Source of the DNA: Nocardia sp. NBC_01503
GTDB lineage: Bacteria > Actinomycetota > Actinomycetes > Mycobacteriales > Mycobacteriaceae
NCBI RefSeq assembly: GCF_036327755.1
Contig: NZ_CP109596.1
Span: 2,232,001-2,296,000 of the forward strand
Reading direction: 5' to 3'
DNA: 64,000 nucleotides
The notes beneath the pieces are model-generated. The model made no database searches. It had not been told where the DNA came from and worked only from the letters and a program-made list of their open reading frames with translations. Of the stretch, positions 9,449-18,179 are shown in pieces. A program made the position numbers and the translations under genes. Numbering within the stretch: the first letter of the stretch is position 1; each line of letters opens with the position of its first letter.

Positions 9449-12271
9449 TCAACCCACCACCCGGGTGGAGCCCCACAGCGGCTGGGTCTCACGCGGCACC
9501 GAAAGCCGTGTGGTCTCGAAGGATTCGGAGATCTTGCGCAGCCGCAGGTGTACGCCGTCGAGCAGTTCGGCGAGTTCGGTACGGCAACCGGTCGCGTCGG
9601 TGACCTCGAGATCGGCTGGATCGACGCGACGCAGCATGCGCTGGGCATCGGTCAAGAGTCGTTGTGGGCGTGAGGATCCGGAGGCGGCGGGCAGGGCGAG
9701 CAAGTCCTCCTCCAGGCGCTCGAGCTGGTAGGCCAGCGAACGCGGATTGCTGCGATCGAACAGCAGTAGGCTCGCCACGGCCGAGACGCGTACCGAATCA
9801 CCTTGGCGGCGGCGATAACTCACCGCCGAGACGGTGGCCTGCAGCACCGCTTCGGTGACAACCCGGCCGATCGGGGCCGGATAGGTGTCGGTGAGCGCGG
9901 CCGCGAGCAGCGAGGTGAGCGCGAGACCGCGCTCCAGGCGGCGGCCGATATCCATGACATGCCAACCCGAATCGCGCACGGTGGATTCCGCGTCGATACC
10001 GGTGAGGGAGAGCAGCGCCGCCAAAGCCCGGGAATGCACCGCCGACAGCGCCGCGCCCCGATCGCCGCGGGCGGCGCGGTACTCCGAGAGGGCGCGGTCC
10101 ACCGCACCCATGATCATCCAGGTATCGGGTGAAAGCTGGTCTCGCACAGCGCGCGCCGCCGTACCGTAGCGCTCGACGGCGAAGGCGAGGGAGCCCGACA
10201 GTTCGCGGTCCATGGTCAGGGAGACCAGGTAATCGTGTTCGCGACGGGACGCGCCGGGCAGTGCGATGGGCATGGTCGGCTGGTCGGAGTACTCGCGGCG
10301 GCGTTGGGCGGCGGCTATCTCCCGCTGCCGCTCCTCGGCCGAACTCGCCGACCAGCCGCCCTGGCTCTGGGACTGGCCGCCCGGACCTTGCGATTGACGC
10401 CGACCACCCGAGCCCTGACTTCGACCGGCCGAATCCTGTTGCGGCACCACGGTTTCTTCGGTCTGCACGGGCGCTCTTCGTGCGGGTGGCGGCGTGGTGC
10501 CCGTCATATGCCCCAGAGCGGCGATCAGGATCGGCATGGCCTCCGCTCCCTCCATCCAGGGCCGGTAGCGGTAGTCCTGGTACCGGTCGTGGGTGGCATC
10601 GAGCAGGCGGACGGTGGCCTCGGCGCGCTCGCCGTAGCGGCCCATCCAGAACAGGTCGTTGAGGACACGCGGGGAGCTGATGACATCCACGGCGGCCAGG
10701 GCGGGGGCGCGACGTTCGCGCTCCTCCGGAATCTCGACCGCCGGGGCGGCGGCGGGGGCGGCGCGGACCCAGATGTCCTTGGCGGCGGCCTCGCCGATCA
10801 TGCCGTCGGGTCCGGTGCGCTGATGTAATTGGCCGAGTCCGCCTGCCATGACGCGGTATCCGACCCGGCCCGCGAGGGAGAACAGGCGGACGGCGACGGG
10901 CGCGGCGTCGAGATCACCGTTGGCGGCGACCGCGGGGGCCACCGAGAATCGGGCCGGTTCCTGGCCCACCCATTTCCAGCCCTCGGCGGTAATGCGTGCA
11001 CGCCATTCGGCGCACTGCGCGCGGGTCAGCAGTGGTCCGAAGACGGTGACCGTATCGTCGAGGGTGGAGCGCAGCATCAGCCGGTGCAGATTGCCGACCA
11101 GGTGTGAGCGCTGGGAATCATCTCCGCCCCAATATGTTTCGACACTCGGGAGCTTCAGGTCCTGATCCAGCAGGGCGCGCGACAGCTCCGGCAGGAACGC
11201 CCCCAGCGCTGGGCTCTCCAATAGTCCGCTGCCCAGCGTATTGACCACCGTCACCGCGCCCCGGCGCAGCACCTCGACCAGTCCGACCACCCCCAAGCGC
11301 GAATCCGGGCGCAGATCCAGGGGATCGGAGAATTCGGCGTCGACGCGGCGCAGCACCACATCCACCTGTTTGAGCGTGCCGAGCGAACGCATCCACAGCC
11401 GTCCGTCCCGCACCACCAGATCGGCGTTCTCCACCAGCGGGAAGCCCAGCACCGATGCGAGATACGCCTGATCGAAGGCGGTTTCGGATTGCGGTCCCGG
11501 GCTGAGTACGACGACCATCGGCTCCTCATCGGCGGCATGCGGGGCCGCCTCGACCAGCATGAGCCGCATGGCGCGCACGAAGGGATTCAGCGGCAGCGGG
11601 CTGGCCAGTTCGAAGGCCTCGGGAATCGCGGCCGAGACCACGCGCCGGTCGGCGAGCGCGTAGCCGGCGCCCGACGGTGCCTGCGCCCAATCCGCGAGCA
11701 CCCGGAATCCGCCATCGCTCCAGCGGCTGATATCGCAGGCGTGCAGGAACAGCTGATGCCGTCCGGGCAGCGAAATACCGTGTGCGGCACGCACGTAGCC
11801 CCGGTGGCCGAAGACGATCTGCGGTGGCAGCAGCCCCGCGGTGAGGGTGCGGCGCGGGCCGTACACATCGGTGAGGATGGCGTCCAACAGGCGAGACCGC
11901 TGGACGAGGCCCGCCTCCAGGTCCTTCCAGTGGGCGGCGTCCAGCAGCAGCGGAATCGGATCGAGACGCCAAAGTCGCGGCGGTGCGGGTTCATTCGCGA
12001 CGCTGCCGAGTTCGGTGTAGGTGATGGCATCGTCCTCGATGAGACGGCGCACCCGCGAATCCAGGGCGTGCAGACCGTCGCGGCCCAACTCCAGGAATTC
12101 GGTGGAGAGCTCGGCCCAGCTGGGGCGCAAGCCGCCGCCACCGTTCACCAGTTCGTCGTAGTAGCCGTCGGTGGGCAGCCCGACCGCGTCGAAGGAGCCC
12201 GTATCGGCCGCTGCCGCACGGTATTTCGCGTACTCGCCGGGTGCCGTCGTGTCGAACACTGTCACCGTCAC
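9449..12271 (-). CDS. Circularly permuted ATP-grasp / alpha-E domain fusion
   Basis: This is a protein of about 940 residues. The N-terminal half is the circularly permuted type 2 ATP-grasp ligase (old DUF404/DUF407) with YDELVNGGGGLRPSW, GLVQRSRLLDAILTDVYGPRR, VVVLSPGPQSETAFDQAYLASVLGFPLVENADLVVRDGRLW and NTLGSGLLESPALGAFLPEL. The C-terminal half is the alpha-E (DUF403) helical domain beginning at VLNDLFWMGRYGERAE. A Gln/Ser/Gly-rich linker separates parts of alpha-E. Rv2567 of M. tuberculosis has the same fusion as I recall. ATP-grasp enzymes form amide bonds through acyl phosphates, so this is a predicted peptide or amino-acid ligase. The GTG at 12271 lies 18 bases beyond the upstream stop; the start is uncertain among 12310, 12274 and 12271. 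Confidence 0.85.
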   Translation of the reverse strand: MTVTVFDTTAPGEYAKYRAAAADTGSFDAVGLPTDGYYDELVNGGGGLRPSWAELSTEFLELGRDGLHALDSRVRRLIEDDAITYTELGSVANEPAPPRLWRLDPIPLLLDAAHWKDLEAGLVQRSRLLDAILTDVYGPRRTLTAGLLPPQIVFGHRGYVRAAHGISLPGRHQLFLHACDISRWSDGGFRVLADWAQAPSGAGYALADRRVVSAAIPEAFELASPLPLNPFVRAMRLMLVEAAPHAADEEPMVVVLSPGPQSETAFDQAYLASVLGFPLVENADLVVRDGRLWMRSLGTLKQVDVVLRRVDAEFSDPLDLRPDSRLGVVGLVEVLRRGAVTVVNTLGSGLLESPALGAFLPELSRALLDQDLKLPSVETYWGGDDSQRSHLVGNLHRLMLRSTLDDTVTVFGPLLTRAQCAEWRARITAEGWKWVGQEPARFSVAPAVAANGDLDAAPVAVRLFSLAGRVGYRVMAGGLGQLHQRTGPDGMIGEAAAKDIWVRAAPAAAPAVEIPEERERRAPALAAVDVISSPRVLNDLFWMGRYGERAEATVRLLDATHDRYQDYRYRPWMEGAEAMPILIAALGHMTGTTPPPARRAPVQTEETVVPQQDSAGRSQGSGGRRQSQGPGGQSQSQGGWSASSAEERQREIAAAQRRREYSDQPTMPIALPGASRREHDYLVSLTMDRELSGSLAFAVERYGTAARAVRDQLSPDTWMIMGAVDRALSEYRAARGDRGAALSAVHSRALAALLSLTGIDAESTVRDSGWHVMDIGRRLERGLALTSLLAAALTDTYPAPIGRVVTEAVLQATVSAVSYRRRQGDSVRVSAVASLLLFDRSNPRSLAYQLERLEEDLLALPAASGSSRPQRLLTDAQRMLRRVDPADLEVTDATGCRTELAELLDGVHLRLRKISESFETTRLSVPRETQPLWGSTRVVG

Positions 12272-12288
12272 CACTTTCGGGCGTATGC

Positions 12289-15200
12289 CTACCGGTCGCC
12301 GGCGCCCCACACCGTGCGCGCCCGGCGTAGATCGAGGATCCCAGGAGCGCCGATATCGGTGGCCTGTATAGCCATTTTGGCACGCAGATCGGCGATGTCG
12401 ACCGGGCCGGAGGTATGCCCGGCCGGTTCGAAGCGCCGATTGCGCCGCGATTGCGCCACCACGGCGTTCACCGGTGGACCGGCGTAGAACATCCCGCCCG
12501 GATGTGAGACGTGATACGTGCAGCCGCCGCGCGACAGACCGGTCTCCAGATCCACCACATCGAAGATCAGCGGCGCGTCCACGGTGATCGTCGGATGCAG
12601 TGACTCCGGCGGCTGCCAGGCGCGATACCGAACCCCGCCGACCTGGACATCGGCCTTACCGGTGGCCATCAGCGGAATCGGGAAGCCATTGCAGGTCACC
12701 GCGTAGCGGCCGCGATCGGCCCCGGTCACCCGCACCTGCATACGCTCCACCGAGGAATCCACATAGCGGGCGGTGCCCGCGGCGGTGGTCTGCTCCCCCA
12801 GGGTGTTCCAGGGTTCGATGGCCCCGCGCAACTCCATCTCCATATCCCCGAGTACCACCGTGCCGAACCTCGGAAAACGGAATTCGGCGAACGGATCCAA
12901 CCAGCTGATATCGAATTCGATACCGTGCGAGCGCAGATCGGCCGCGACATCGGCGATATCGGCGGTCAGAAAATGCGGGAGCAGATAGCGGCCGTGCAGA
13001 TTCGCGCCGTGCCGCAGCAGCGGCGCGGTGTACGGGTGCTCCCAGAACCGCAGCACCAGGGCGCGCACCAGCAGTGACTGCACCATGGCCATGCGGAAAT
13101 GCGGTGGCATCTCGAAGCCGCGCAACTCCACCAGACCGAGGCGTCCGCGCGCGGAGTCCGGGCTGTAGAGCTTGTCGATACAGAATTCGGCGCGATGGGT
13201 ATTGCCGGTGAGATCGGTGAGCAGATGCCGCAGGGCGCGGTCGACCACCCAGGGCGCGGTGGAGTTCTCCGCGGGAACATCACCGGAACCACCACTCAGT
13301 CGCGCGATTTCGGCGAAGGCGATCTCCATTTCATAGAGCGCCTCGACGCGACCCTCGTCGGCGCGCGGAGCCTGTGAGGTGGGACCGATGAAACGACCGG
13401 AGAACAGATAGGACAGGGCCGGATGACGCTGCCAGTAGCGGAGCATGGAGACCAGCAGATCCGGGCGGCGCAGCAGCGGTGACCGCGCCGGGGTGGGGCC
13501 GCCCAGGGTGATGTGATTACCGCCGCCGGTGCCGCGATCGGTACCGTCCACATCGAAGGATTCGGTGCTCAGGCGCGCCAATCTGGCCTGCTCGTACAGG
13601 GTTTCCAGGAGATCGGACTGTTCGGCGAAGCTGGCGGCGGGCTGCACATTCACCTCGATCACGCCCGGGTCCGGGGCGATGGACAGCGATTGCAGCCGCG
13701 CATCGACGGGCGGACCGTAGCCCTCCAGCACCACCGGCTGGCCGACCGCCAGCACCGCCTCCTCGACCCGGTGCACCAGATCGCAGAAGGCCCCGAACTC
13801 TTCGACCGGGGGCAGGAAGACGAAGAGCTGCCCATCGCGAATCTCGGCCACGAGTGCGGTGATCGGGGCACGATCGGCGGACTCCACAATGGCGTCCGGT
13901 TCATAAGGTTCCAGCGGTAGCCGCGGTGCGAAGGGGTCCGATTCCGGGCGGCGCGCGGGTGCGCGCCAGGAGATCGAGCCCAGTGGCAGGCGTAGTCCGG
14001 CCGGAGAATCGCCCTCGGTCAACATGATTCGGCCGCGGCGCAGTCGCCAGTCGGCGCTGGCCCAGCCCGCTTCGTCCGAACGGCGGTACAGCGGCAACAC
14101 ATAGGCGACCGGCTCCCCCACGGAGGTATCCAGGCGGGCCAGCAGTTCTTTGCGAGCCTGCACCGAATCCTGTTCCGGGGCAATATCATCCCAGGCGGCA
14201 ACGGGTTCGCCCGCCGGAAGCGCGGCCCGTGCCGCCACCCGCAGCAGTGGATCCTCGTAGGCGGGCCGTACCTGGGAGTCCGGCAGACCCAAACCCTGCG
14301 CGATATGCGCTATGACGGCCCAGGCGGTTCCGGCGTCGGCCTGCGGCGATGAGCCGGATTCGGCTGTATCCGCCGATGATTCGAGTGCGTCCCGGGACTC
14401 CGGGGGCGATCCGTTCTCCAGTGCGGTGGTGCTCGACTGCGGATCGAGCACCGCCGCCGTCTGCGTGCGGGCGGGGACTCCGATACCTCGATTCGGCGCG
14501 GAACCCCCTGCGGCCCGCGGTCTTTCGGGCGGTGTGACCGGTGGTGACGGGGCCGGCGGCAGCCAGGGATTGCGAAGCAGGCTCGGATGCTGCCAGAGCG
14601 CCTCGCCGTCGGTGCGCCACAGCATGGCAATCTCCCAGCGCGGCAGGGGTTCTCCGGGATACCACTTGCCCTGTCGGTACTGCACCAGACCGTCCGGCGC
14701 GTAGATGCGGCGCAGACGCTGTGCGAGATCCGCCGCGCGCTCACGCTTTCGGGGGCCGTCGGCGTCGGTGGTCCACTCCGGGCCGGTTTGATCGTCGAGC
14801 GAGACGAAGGTGGGTTCACCGCCGATGGTGAGGTCGATACCCGCGGCCCGCATGCGATCGTCGACCGTCGCCCCGGTCGCGGATATCCGCTGCCATTGAA
14901 TATCGCTGTAGGGCAGCGTGACTCGCGGATCCTCGTGGATGCGATGCACGGTATTGGAGAAGGCCAGGGTGGCCCGCACCGGATCGGTCGCCCCCGTGAT
15001 CGGTGCGGACGAGACCGGATGCGGGGTCGCCGCGAGCGGGATATGGCCCTCACCGGCGAAGAGCCCGGAGGTGGGGTCCAGACCCACCCAGCCCGCACCG
15101 GGCAGGTACACCTCGGTCCAGGCGTGCAGATCGGTGAAGTCGGCGGGCGGACCCGACGGGCCGTCCAAAGACGGTACGTCCTGGGCCAATTGGATGAGAT

Positions 15201-15834
15201 ACCCGGAGACGAAGCGGGCGGCCAGCCCGAATTCGCGCAGGATGGAGACGAGCAGCCAGGCCGAATCGCGACAGGAGCCGATACCGGTGTTCAGCGTGTG
15301 ATCGGGTGTCTGCACACCGGGTTCGAGCCGAATGGTGTAACCGACATCCTCGCGCAGCGCCTGATTGAGCCCGATCAGGAATTCGATGGTGCGCGGACTG
15401 CCCTGCGGCCGATGTCGTGCCACCCAGTCGCGCACCGATTGTCCTGGCCCGAAACCGGATTCGCTCTCGTCCACGGGGCGCAGGTACACCTCCAGATCGG
15501 CGGCCAGCGCGGGCGCGTAGGTGAAGGGGACGTGCTCGGCGGCATCCTCGACGAAGAAGTCGAAGGGATTGATCGCGTCCATATCGGCGATCAGCCCGAT
15601 GGTGATGGACAACTCCCGCGCCGGTTCCGGAAACACCAGGCGCGCCAGGAAATTACCGAAGGCGTCCTGCTGCCAGTTCACCCAGTGATCCGCCGGGGCG
15701 ACATGCATGGAGTAGGACTGGATCGCGGTGCGCGTATGCGGCGCGGGTCGCAATCGGACCACGTGCGGATGGATACGCACGGGGCGATCGAAGGTGTAGG
15801 TGGTGCGATGTTCGAGGGAAACCCGAATCCCCAT
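12289..15834 (-). CDS. Transglutaminase / DUF2126 fusion protein
   Basis: This 1181-residue protein is the first gene of the operon. Residues 1 to about 270 form a transglutaminase N domain plus papain-like core with Cys in TGIGSCRDSAWLL, His in DLHAWTEVYL and Asp in VGLDPTSG. The remainder is the large DUF2126 domain with IDLTIGGEPTFVS, a DGPRKRERAADLAQRLR segment, and the GRGTGGGNHITLGGPTPARSPLLRRPDLL core, related to glutamine-synthetase-like or amidoligase folds in some analyses. Rv2566 is the M. tuberculosis counterpart by architecture. The ATG at 15834 (MGIRVSLEHRTTYTF) is preferred over 15864 because it starts right at the domain. A proline/alanine linker near residues 430-500 is disordered. 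Confidence 0.83.
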   Translation of the reverse strand: MGIRVSLEHRTTYTFDRPVRIHPHVVRLRPAPHTRTAIQSYSMHVAPADHWVNWQQDAFGNFLARLVFPEPARELSITIGLIADMDAINPFDFFVEDAAEHVPFTYAPALAADLEVYLRPVDESESGFGPGQSVRDWVARHRPQGSPRTIEFLIGLNQALREDVGYTIRLEPGVQTPDHTLNTGIGSCRDSAWLLVSILREFGLAARFVSGYLIQLAQDVPSLDGPSGPPADFTDLHAWTEVYLPGAGWVGLDPTSGLFAGEGHIPLAATPHPVSSAPITGATDPVRATLAFSNTVHRIHEDPRVTLPYSDIQWQRISATGATVDDRMRAAGIDLTIGGEPTFVSLDDQTGPEWTTDADGPRKRERAADLAQRLRRIYAPDGLVQYRQGKWYPGEPLPRWEIAMLWRTDGEALWQHPSLLRNPWLPPAPSPPVTPPERPRAAGGSAPNRGIGVPARTQTAAVLDPQSSTTALENGSPPESRDALESSADTAESGSSPQADAGTAWAVIAHIAQGLGLPDSQVRPAYEDPLLRVAARAALPAGEPVAAWDDIAPEQDSVQARKELLARLDTSVGEPVAYVLPLYRRSDEAGWASADWRLRRGRIMLTEGDSPAGLRLPLGSISWRAPARRPESDPFAPRLPLEPYEPDAIVESADRAPITALVAEIRDGQLFVFLPPVEEFGAFCDLVHRVEEAVLAVGQPVVLEGYGPPVDARLQSLSIAPDPGVIEVNVQPAASFAEQSDLLETLYEQARLARLSTESFDVDGTDRGTGGGNHITLGGPTPARSPLLRRPDLLVSMLRYWQRHPALSYLFSGRFIGPTSQAPRADEGRVEALYEMEIAFAEIARLSGGSGDVPAENSTAPWVVDRALRHLLTDLTGNTHRAEFCIDKLYSPDSARGRLGLVELRGFEMPPHFRMAMVQSLLVRALVLRFWEHPYTAPLLRHGANLHGRYLLPHFLTADIADVAADLRSHGIEFDISWLDPFAEFRFPRFGTVVLGDMEMELRGAIEPWNTLGEQTTAAGTARYVDSSVERMQVRVTGADRGRYAVTCNGFPIPLMATGKADVQVGGVRYRAWQPPESLHPTITVDAPLIFDVVDLETGLSRGGCTYHVSHPGGMFYAGPPVNAVVAQSRRNRRFEPAGHTSGPVDIADLRAKMAIQATDIGAPGILDLRRARTVWGAGDR

Positions 15835-15962
15835 AGGTAAGTTCACCACGCCAGCCCGGGACACGCGGCTTTATTCCCGACAGATCGGACGACACGCGGT
15901 GACCTCCCACCGTTGTCGTACCCGAGTGCTTGGATTTCGGGCAGACGGTCGAAGGAGGTTTC

Positions 15963-16151
15963 ATGAACCACTGTCTCGGGACACTGATCGCACACGCCGA
16001 CGGTTCGGCCGAGTGCACGGACTGGGCGTGCACCGATACCGACCGGCTACGCCATCCCTATCTGGCCGACTGCTCCGATATCGCGGGCGGCTGCGAATGC
16101 GTGCAGCCCGAGTTCACCACGGGTACCGGTCGGCAAACCCTGGCGGGGTGA
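15963..16151 (+). CDS. Small six-cysteine protein of unknown function
   Basis: This 62-residue ORF starts at an ATG five bases after a strong AAGGAGG ribosome site (15952-15958). It has cysteines at positions 4, 18, 23, 38, 44 and 46 (motifs AECTDWAC and GGCECV) and no signal peptide or membrane segment. The spacing could bind a metal or form a disulfide-rich or modified peptide. It lies divergent to the ATP-grasp/transglutaminase operon with a 128-base shared gap, so the two may be co-regulated. I do not recognise a family. Because it is short, Cys-rich and next to predicted ligases, it deserves testing as a partner or substrate, but the adjacency could be chance. Confidence 0.65.
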   Translation: MNHCLGTLIAHADGSAECTDWACTDTDRLRHPYLADCSDIAGGCECVQPEFTTGTGRQTLAG

Positions 16152-16167
16152 CTACTAGCCTGGTCAG

Positions 16168-16812
16168 GTGAGCTACGACCACGTTCTGCTGCCCTCCGGT
16201 GTCGCCACCACACCCGCCGCGCTCGATGCGTTCCTGACCGCGCAGAACGGCAAACCCGCCGCCGAGCCGGTGGCCGAGATGGCCGCCGAGCTCGACCGGC
16301 GCAATGGTGAACTCGCCGAAGCGGACGAATTCCTCGGCGCGCCCGCACCCGACGGTGCCATGGGCGAGGCGCTGTTCGTCTCCAGCCCCTATGACGCCAT
16401 CGGGCATGTGCGCGCCCTGCTGTTCGAGCTGGCCACCCCGCGCGGGTACGCGGTCTACGATCCGCAGCTGGCCTGGCTCATGGATCCCGCCGGATCGGTG
16501 CCGGTCGCGGTATCGCACGGCGGGGCCGGTGACTTTCCTTATCTGACACGCGAACTCGCGCATCTCTGGGTTCCCGAGCTCGGAGCGCCGGGCCCCTATC
16601 TGATCGTGGAAAGCGGCGATCAGATGTATATCCAGACTTATCGCCATGAAGACGGGCGCTACGACGTCGAATACCGGGATGGCTCATCCGAGCGGCATTA
16701 CACCGTACGAGTCGATGATCCCTCGACCGTCGCCGATCTGATCTGGTCATGGACTATCGGTGACCGGTCGCATTTCGACGTGCTCGATTGGCAGCGCCTC
16801 ACCTTCCAATAA
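16168..16812 (+). CDS. Hypothetical 214-residue cytoplasmic protein
   Basis: I do not recognise this gene. The GTG at 16168 lies six bases after a TAGCCT -10 box (16156-16161), so it is probably a leaderless transcript, and this supports the start. The protein is acidic and soluble, without signal peptide or membrane helices. Its C-terminal third, YLIVESGDQMYIQTYRHEDG and YDVEYRDGSSERHYTVRV, reads as antiparallel beta strands, and an earlier half holds a helical, alanine-rich segment. It begins 17 bases after the Cys-rich gene stop. It resembles in general form small actinobacterial immunity- or chaperone-like hypotheticals, but I would not assign a role. Confidence 0.7.
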   Translation: MSYDHVLLPSGVATTPAALDAFLTAQNGKPAAEPVAEMAAELDRRNGELAEADEFLGAPAPDGAMGEALFVSSPYDAIGHVRALLFELATPRGYAVYDPQLAWLMDPAGSVPVAVSHGGAGDFPYLTRELAHLWVPELGAPGPYLIVESGDQMYIQTYRHEDGRYDVEYRDGSSERHYTVRVDDPSTVADLIWSWTIGDRSHFDVLDWQRLTFQ

Positions 16813-16937
16813 CAACAATGTCTCGATTCGGGATTCCATACCCTCCCGAGTAACCATGCACGGCGGCAGGAACGCTAGCCTTTCACTAATTTCGTGCTCC
16901 GCTGTTCCCACGTTCCACCCGGAATAAGGAGAGAACT

Positions 16938-17129
16938 GTGAGGCTACGCCCCAAGAAAGCCGCGACTCCGAGGCTGCGTAAGAGCCTGGCCGTATTGGCC
17001 GGGATCGCCGCAGCTCTCGCCGCCGTGGTGGCATTACACGCCGCGGGCGCGGGAGCGGATATACCTCGGAACAGCCAGCACATTCCATGCCCACACCCGG
17101 CGGCATTGGCGCCGCCGGTATGGACATGA
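16938..17129 (+). CDS. Small secreted or membrane-anchored peptide
   Basis: This is a 63-residue ORF with a GTG start and an AAGGAGAG ribosome site (16926-16933). A TAGCCT -10-like box at 16876-16881 would give a leader of about 50 bases. The N-terminus is strongly basic (RLRPKKAATPRLRK) followed by a hydrophobic alanine/valine stretch and an AGAGA-like cleavage region, so it should be exported by Sec or remain anchored. The mature part would be only about 20 residues, Pro/His-rich with one Cys. It is convergent with recR, with a gap of nine bases. The function is unknown; the good start signals make it a likely real gene. Confidence 0.55.
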   Translation: MRLRPKKAATPRLRKSLAVLAGIAAALAAVVALHAAGAGADIPRNSQHIPCPHPAALAPPVWT

Positions 17130-17138
17130 AAGCCCGAT

Positions 17139-17747
17139 TTACAACGCCCGGCGGCCGGAAAGTGCCCGGCCCAGGGTCAATTCGTCGGCGAATTCCAGGT
17201 CTCCGCCCATCGGGAGGCCCGACGCCAGGCGGGTGACACTGAGTCCGGGGAAATCCCGGAGCATGCGGACCAGATAGGTGGCCGTCGCCTCACCCTCGGT
17301 ATTGGGGTCGGTCGCGATGATCACCTCGCTGACATCGACACCGTCATCCTGGTTTCCGATGCGCTGCAAAAGCTCCCGAATACGGAGTTGATCCGGGCCG
17401 ACACCGGACAATGGATCCAAGGCGCCGCCGAGCACGTGATAGCGGCCGCGGAATTCCCGGGTGCGCTCGATGGCCTGTACGTCCTTGGGCTCCTCGACCA
17501 CACAGATCATGGTGCGATCGCGACGCGGGTCGGAGCAGATACGGCAGAGCTCGCCATCGGAGACCGTGCCGCAGACGGCACAGAACCGTACGCCGTCGCG
17601 CACCTTCTGCAGCGCCGCCTGCAGGCGGTCGATCTCCGGCGGCTCCACGCCCAGTAGGTGAAAAGCGATGCGCTGCGCGCTCTTCGGGCCGACGCCGGGC
17701 AGTTTGCCCAGCTCGTCGATGAGATCCTGAACCGGACCTTCGTACAT
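17139..17747 (-). CDS. recR: Recombination mediator RecR
   Basis: RecR works with RecO (and RecF) to load RecA on SSB-coated single-stranded gaps. The 202-residue protein has the N-terminal helix-hairpin-helix ([20 protein letters not shown]), the C4 zinc finger [16 protein letters not shown], and the Toprim domain with [14 protein letters not shown] and [15 protein letters not shown]. The ATG shares one base with the stop of ybaB (TGATG overlap at 17747), indicating translational coupling. The ybaB-recR pair is conserved across bacteria, usually directly behind dnaX, but in this window dnaX lies about 14 kb away. Confidence 0.97.
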   Translation of the reverse strand: MYEGPVQDLIDELGKLPGVGPKSAQRIAFHLLGVEPPEIDRLQAALQKVRDGVRFCAVCGTVSDGELCRICSDPRRDRTMICVVEEPKDVQAIERTREFRGRYHVLGGALDPLSGVGPDQLRIRELLQRIGNQDDGVDVSEVIIATDPNTEGEATATYLVRMLRDFPGLSVTRLASGLPMGGDLEFADELTLGRALSGRRAL

Positions 17748-18079
17748 CAGAAGCCCGGGAGCGCGCCGCCGCCGAGACCACCGGCGAGCGGGCCGAGCCG
17801 ATCGGCCGCCAACTGCTGGGCATTCTCCATGGCGTCATTGAGCGCGCCGATGATCAGATCCTGCAGGGTGTCGACATCCTCGGGATCGACCACCTTGGGG
17901 TCGATGGTCAGCGACAGCACCTCACCGGTGGCGCGGATCTTGGCGCGCACCAGGCCACCGCCCGCCTCGCCATCGACCTCGGACTGGGCGATCTCCTGCT
18001 GTGCGGCCATCACGGCTGCCTGCATCTGCTGGGCCTGGGCCATCAACTGCTGGATATCGAACTCTCCACCGGGTTGCAC
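17747..18079 (-). CDS. ybaB: YbaB/EbfC-family nucleoid-associated protein
   Basis: This 110-residue DNA-binding protein has the long dimerising helix ([23 protein letters not shown]) and the beta hairpin with [24 protein letters not shown] that define YbaB/EbfC. It coats DNA and is usually linked to recombination repair. I chose the GTG at 18079, preceded by an AGAGG ribosome site, over the ATG at 18181 because the added residues are not family-like. It overlaps recR by one base. Confidence 0.92.
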   Translation of the reverse strand: MQPGGEFDIQQLMAQAQQMQAAVMAAQQEIAQSEVDGEAGGGLVRAKIRATGEVLSLTIDPKVVDPEDVDTLQDLIIGALNDAMENAQQLAADRLGPLAGGLGGGALPGF

Positions 18080-18142
18080 GGCGTGTCCTCTCTGCGGGGG
18101 AAGTAACCGCACCCAGCCTAGTCGCAGATCCGCGCGCCGCCC

Positions 18143-18173
18143 TTGACTCTCCCCCGGTAGGAGAGTGTTCGCT
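18143..18173 (+). promoter_or_regulatory. Autoregulatory MerR promoter with 19-bp spacer
   Basis: TTGACT (18143-18148) and TTCGCT (18168-18173) are separated by 19 bp. The spacer holds the perfect inverted repeat ACTCTCC-N7-GGAGAGT (18146-18166). The ATG follows the -10 by six bases. This is the textbook arrangement of a MerR-family gene that activates its own promoter by untwisting the long spacer. Confidence 0.75.
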
Positions 18174-18179
18174 GAAGGC

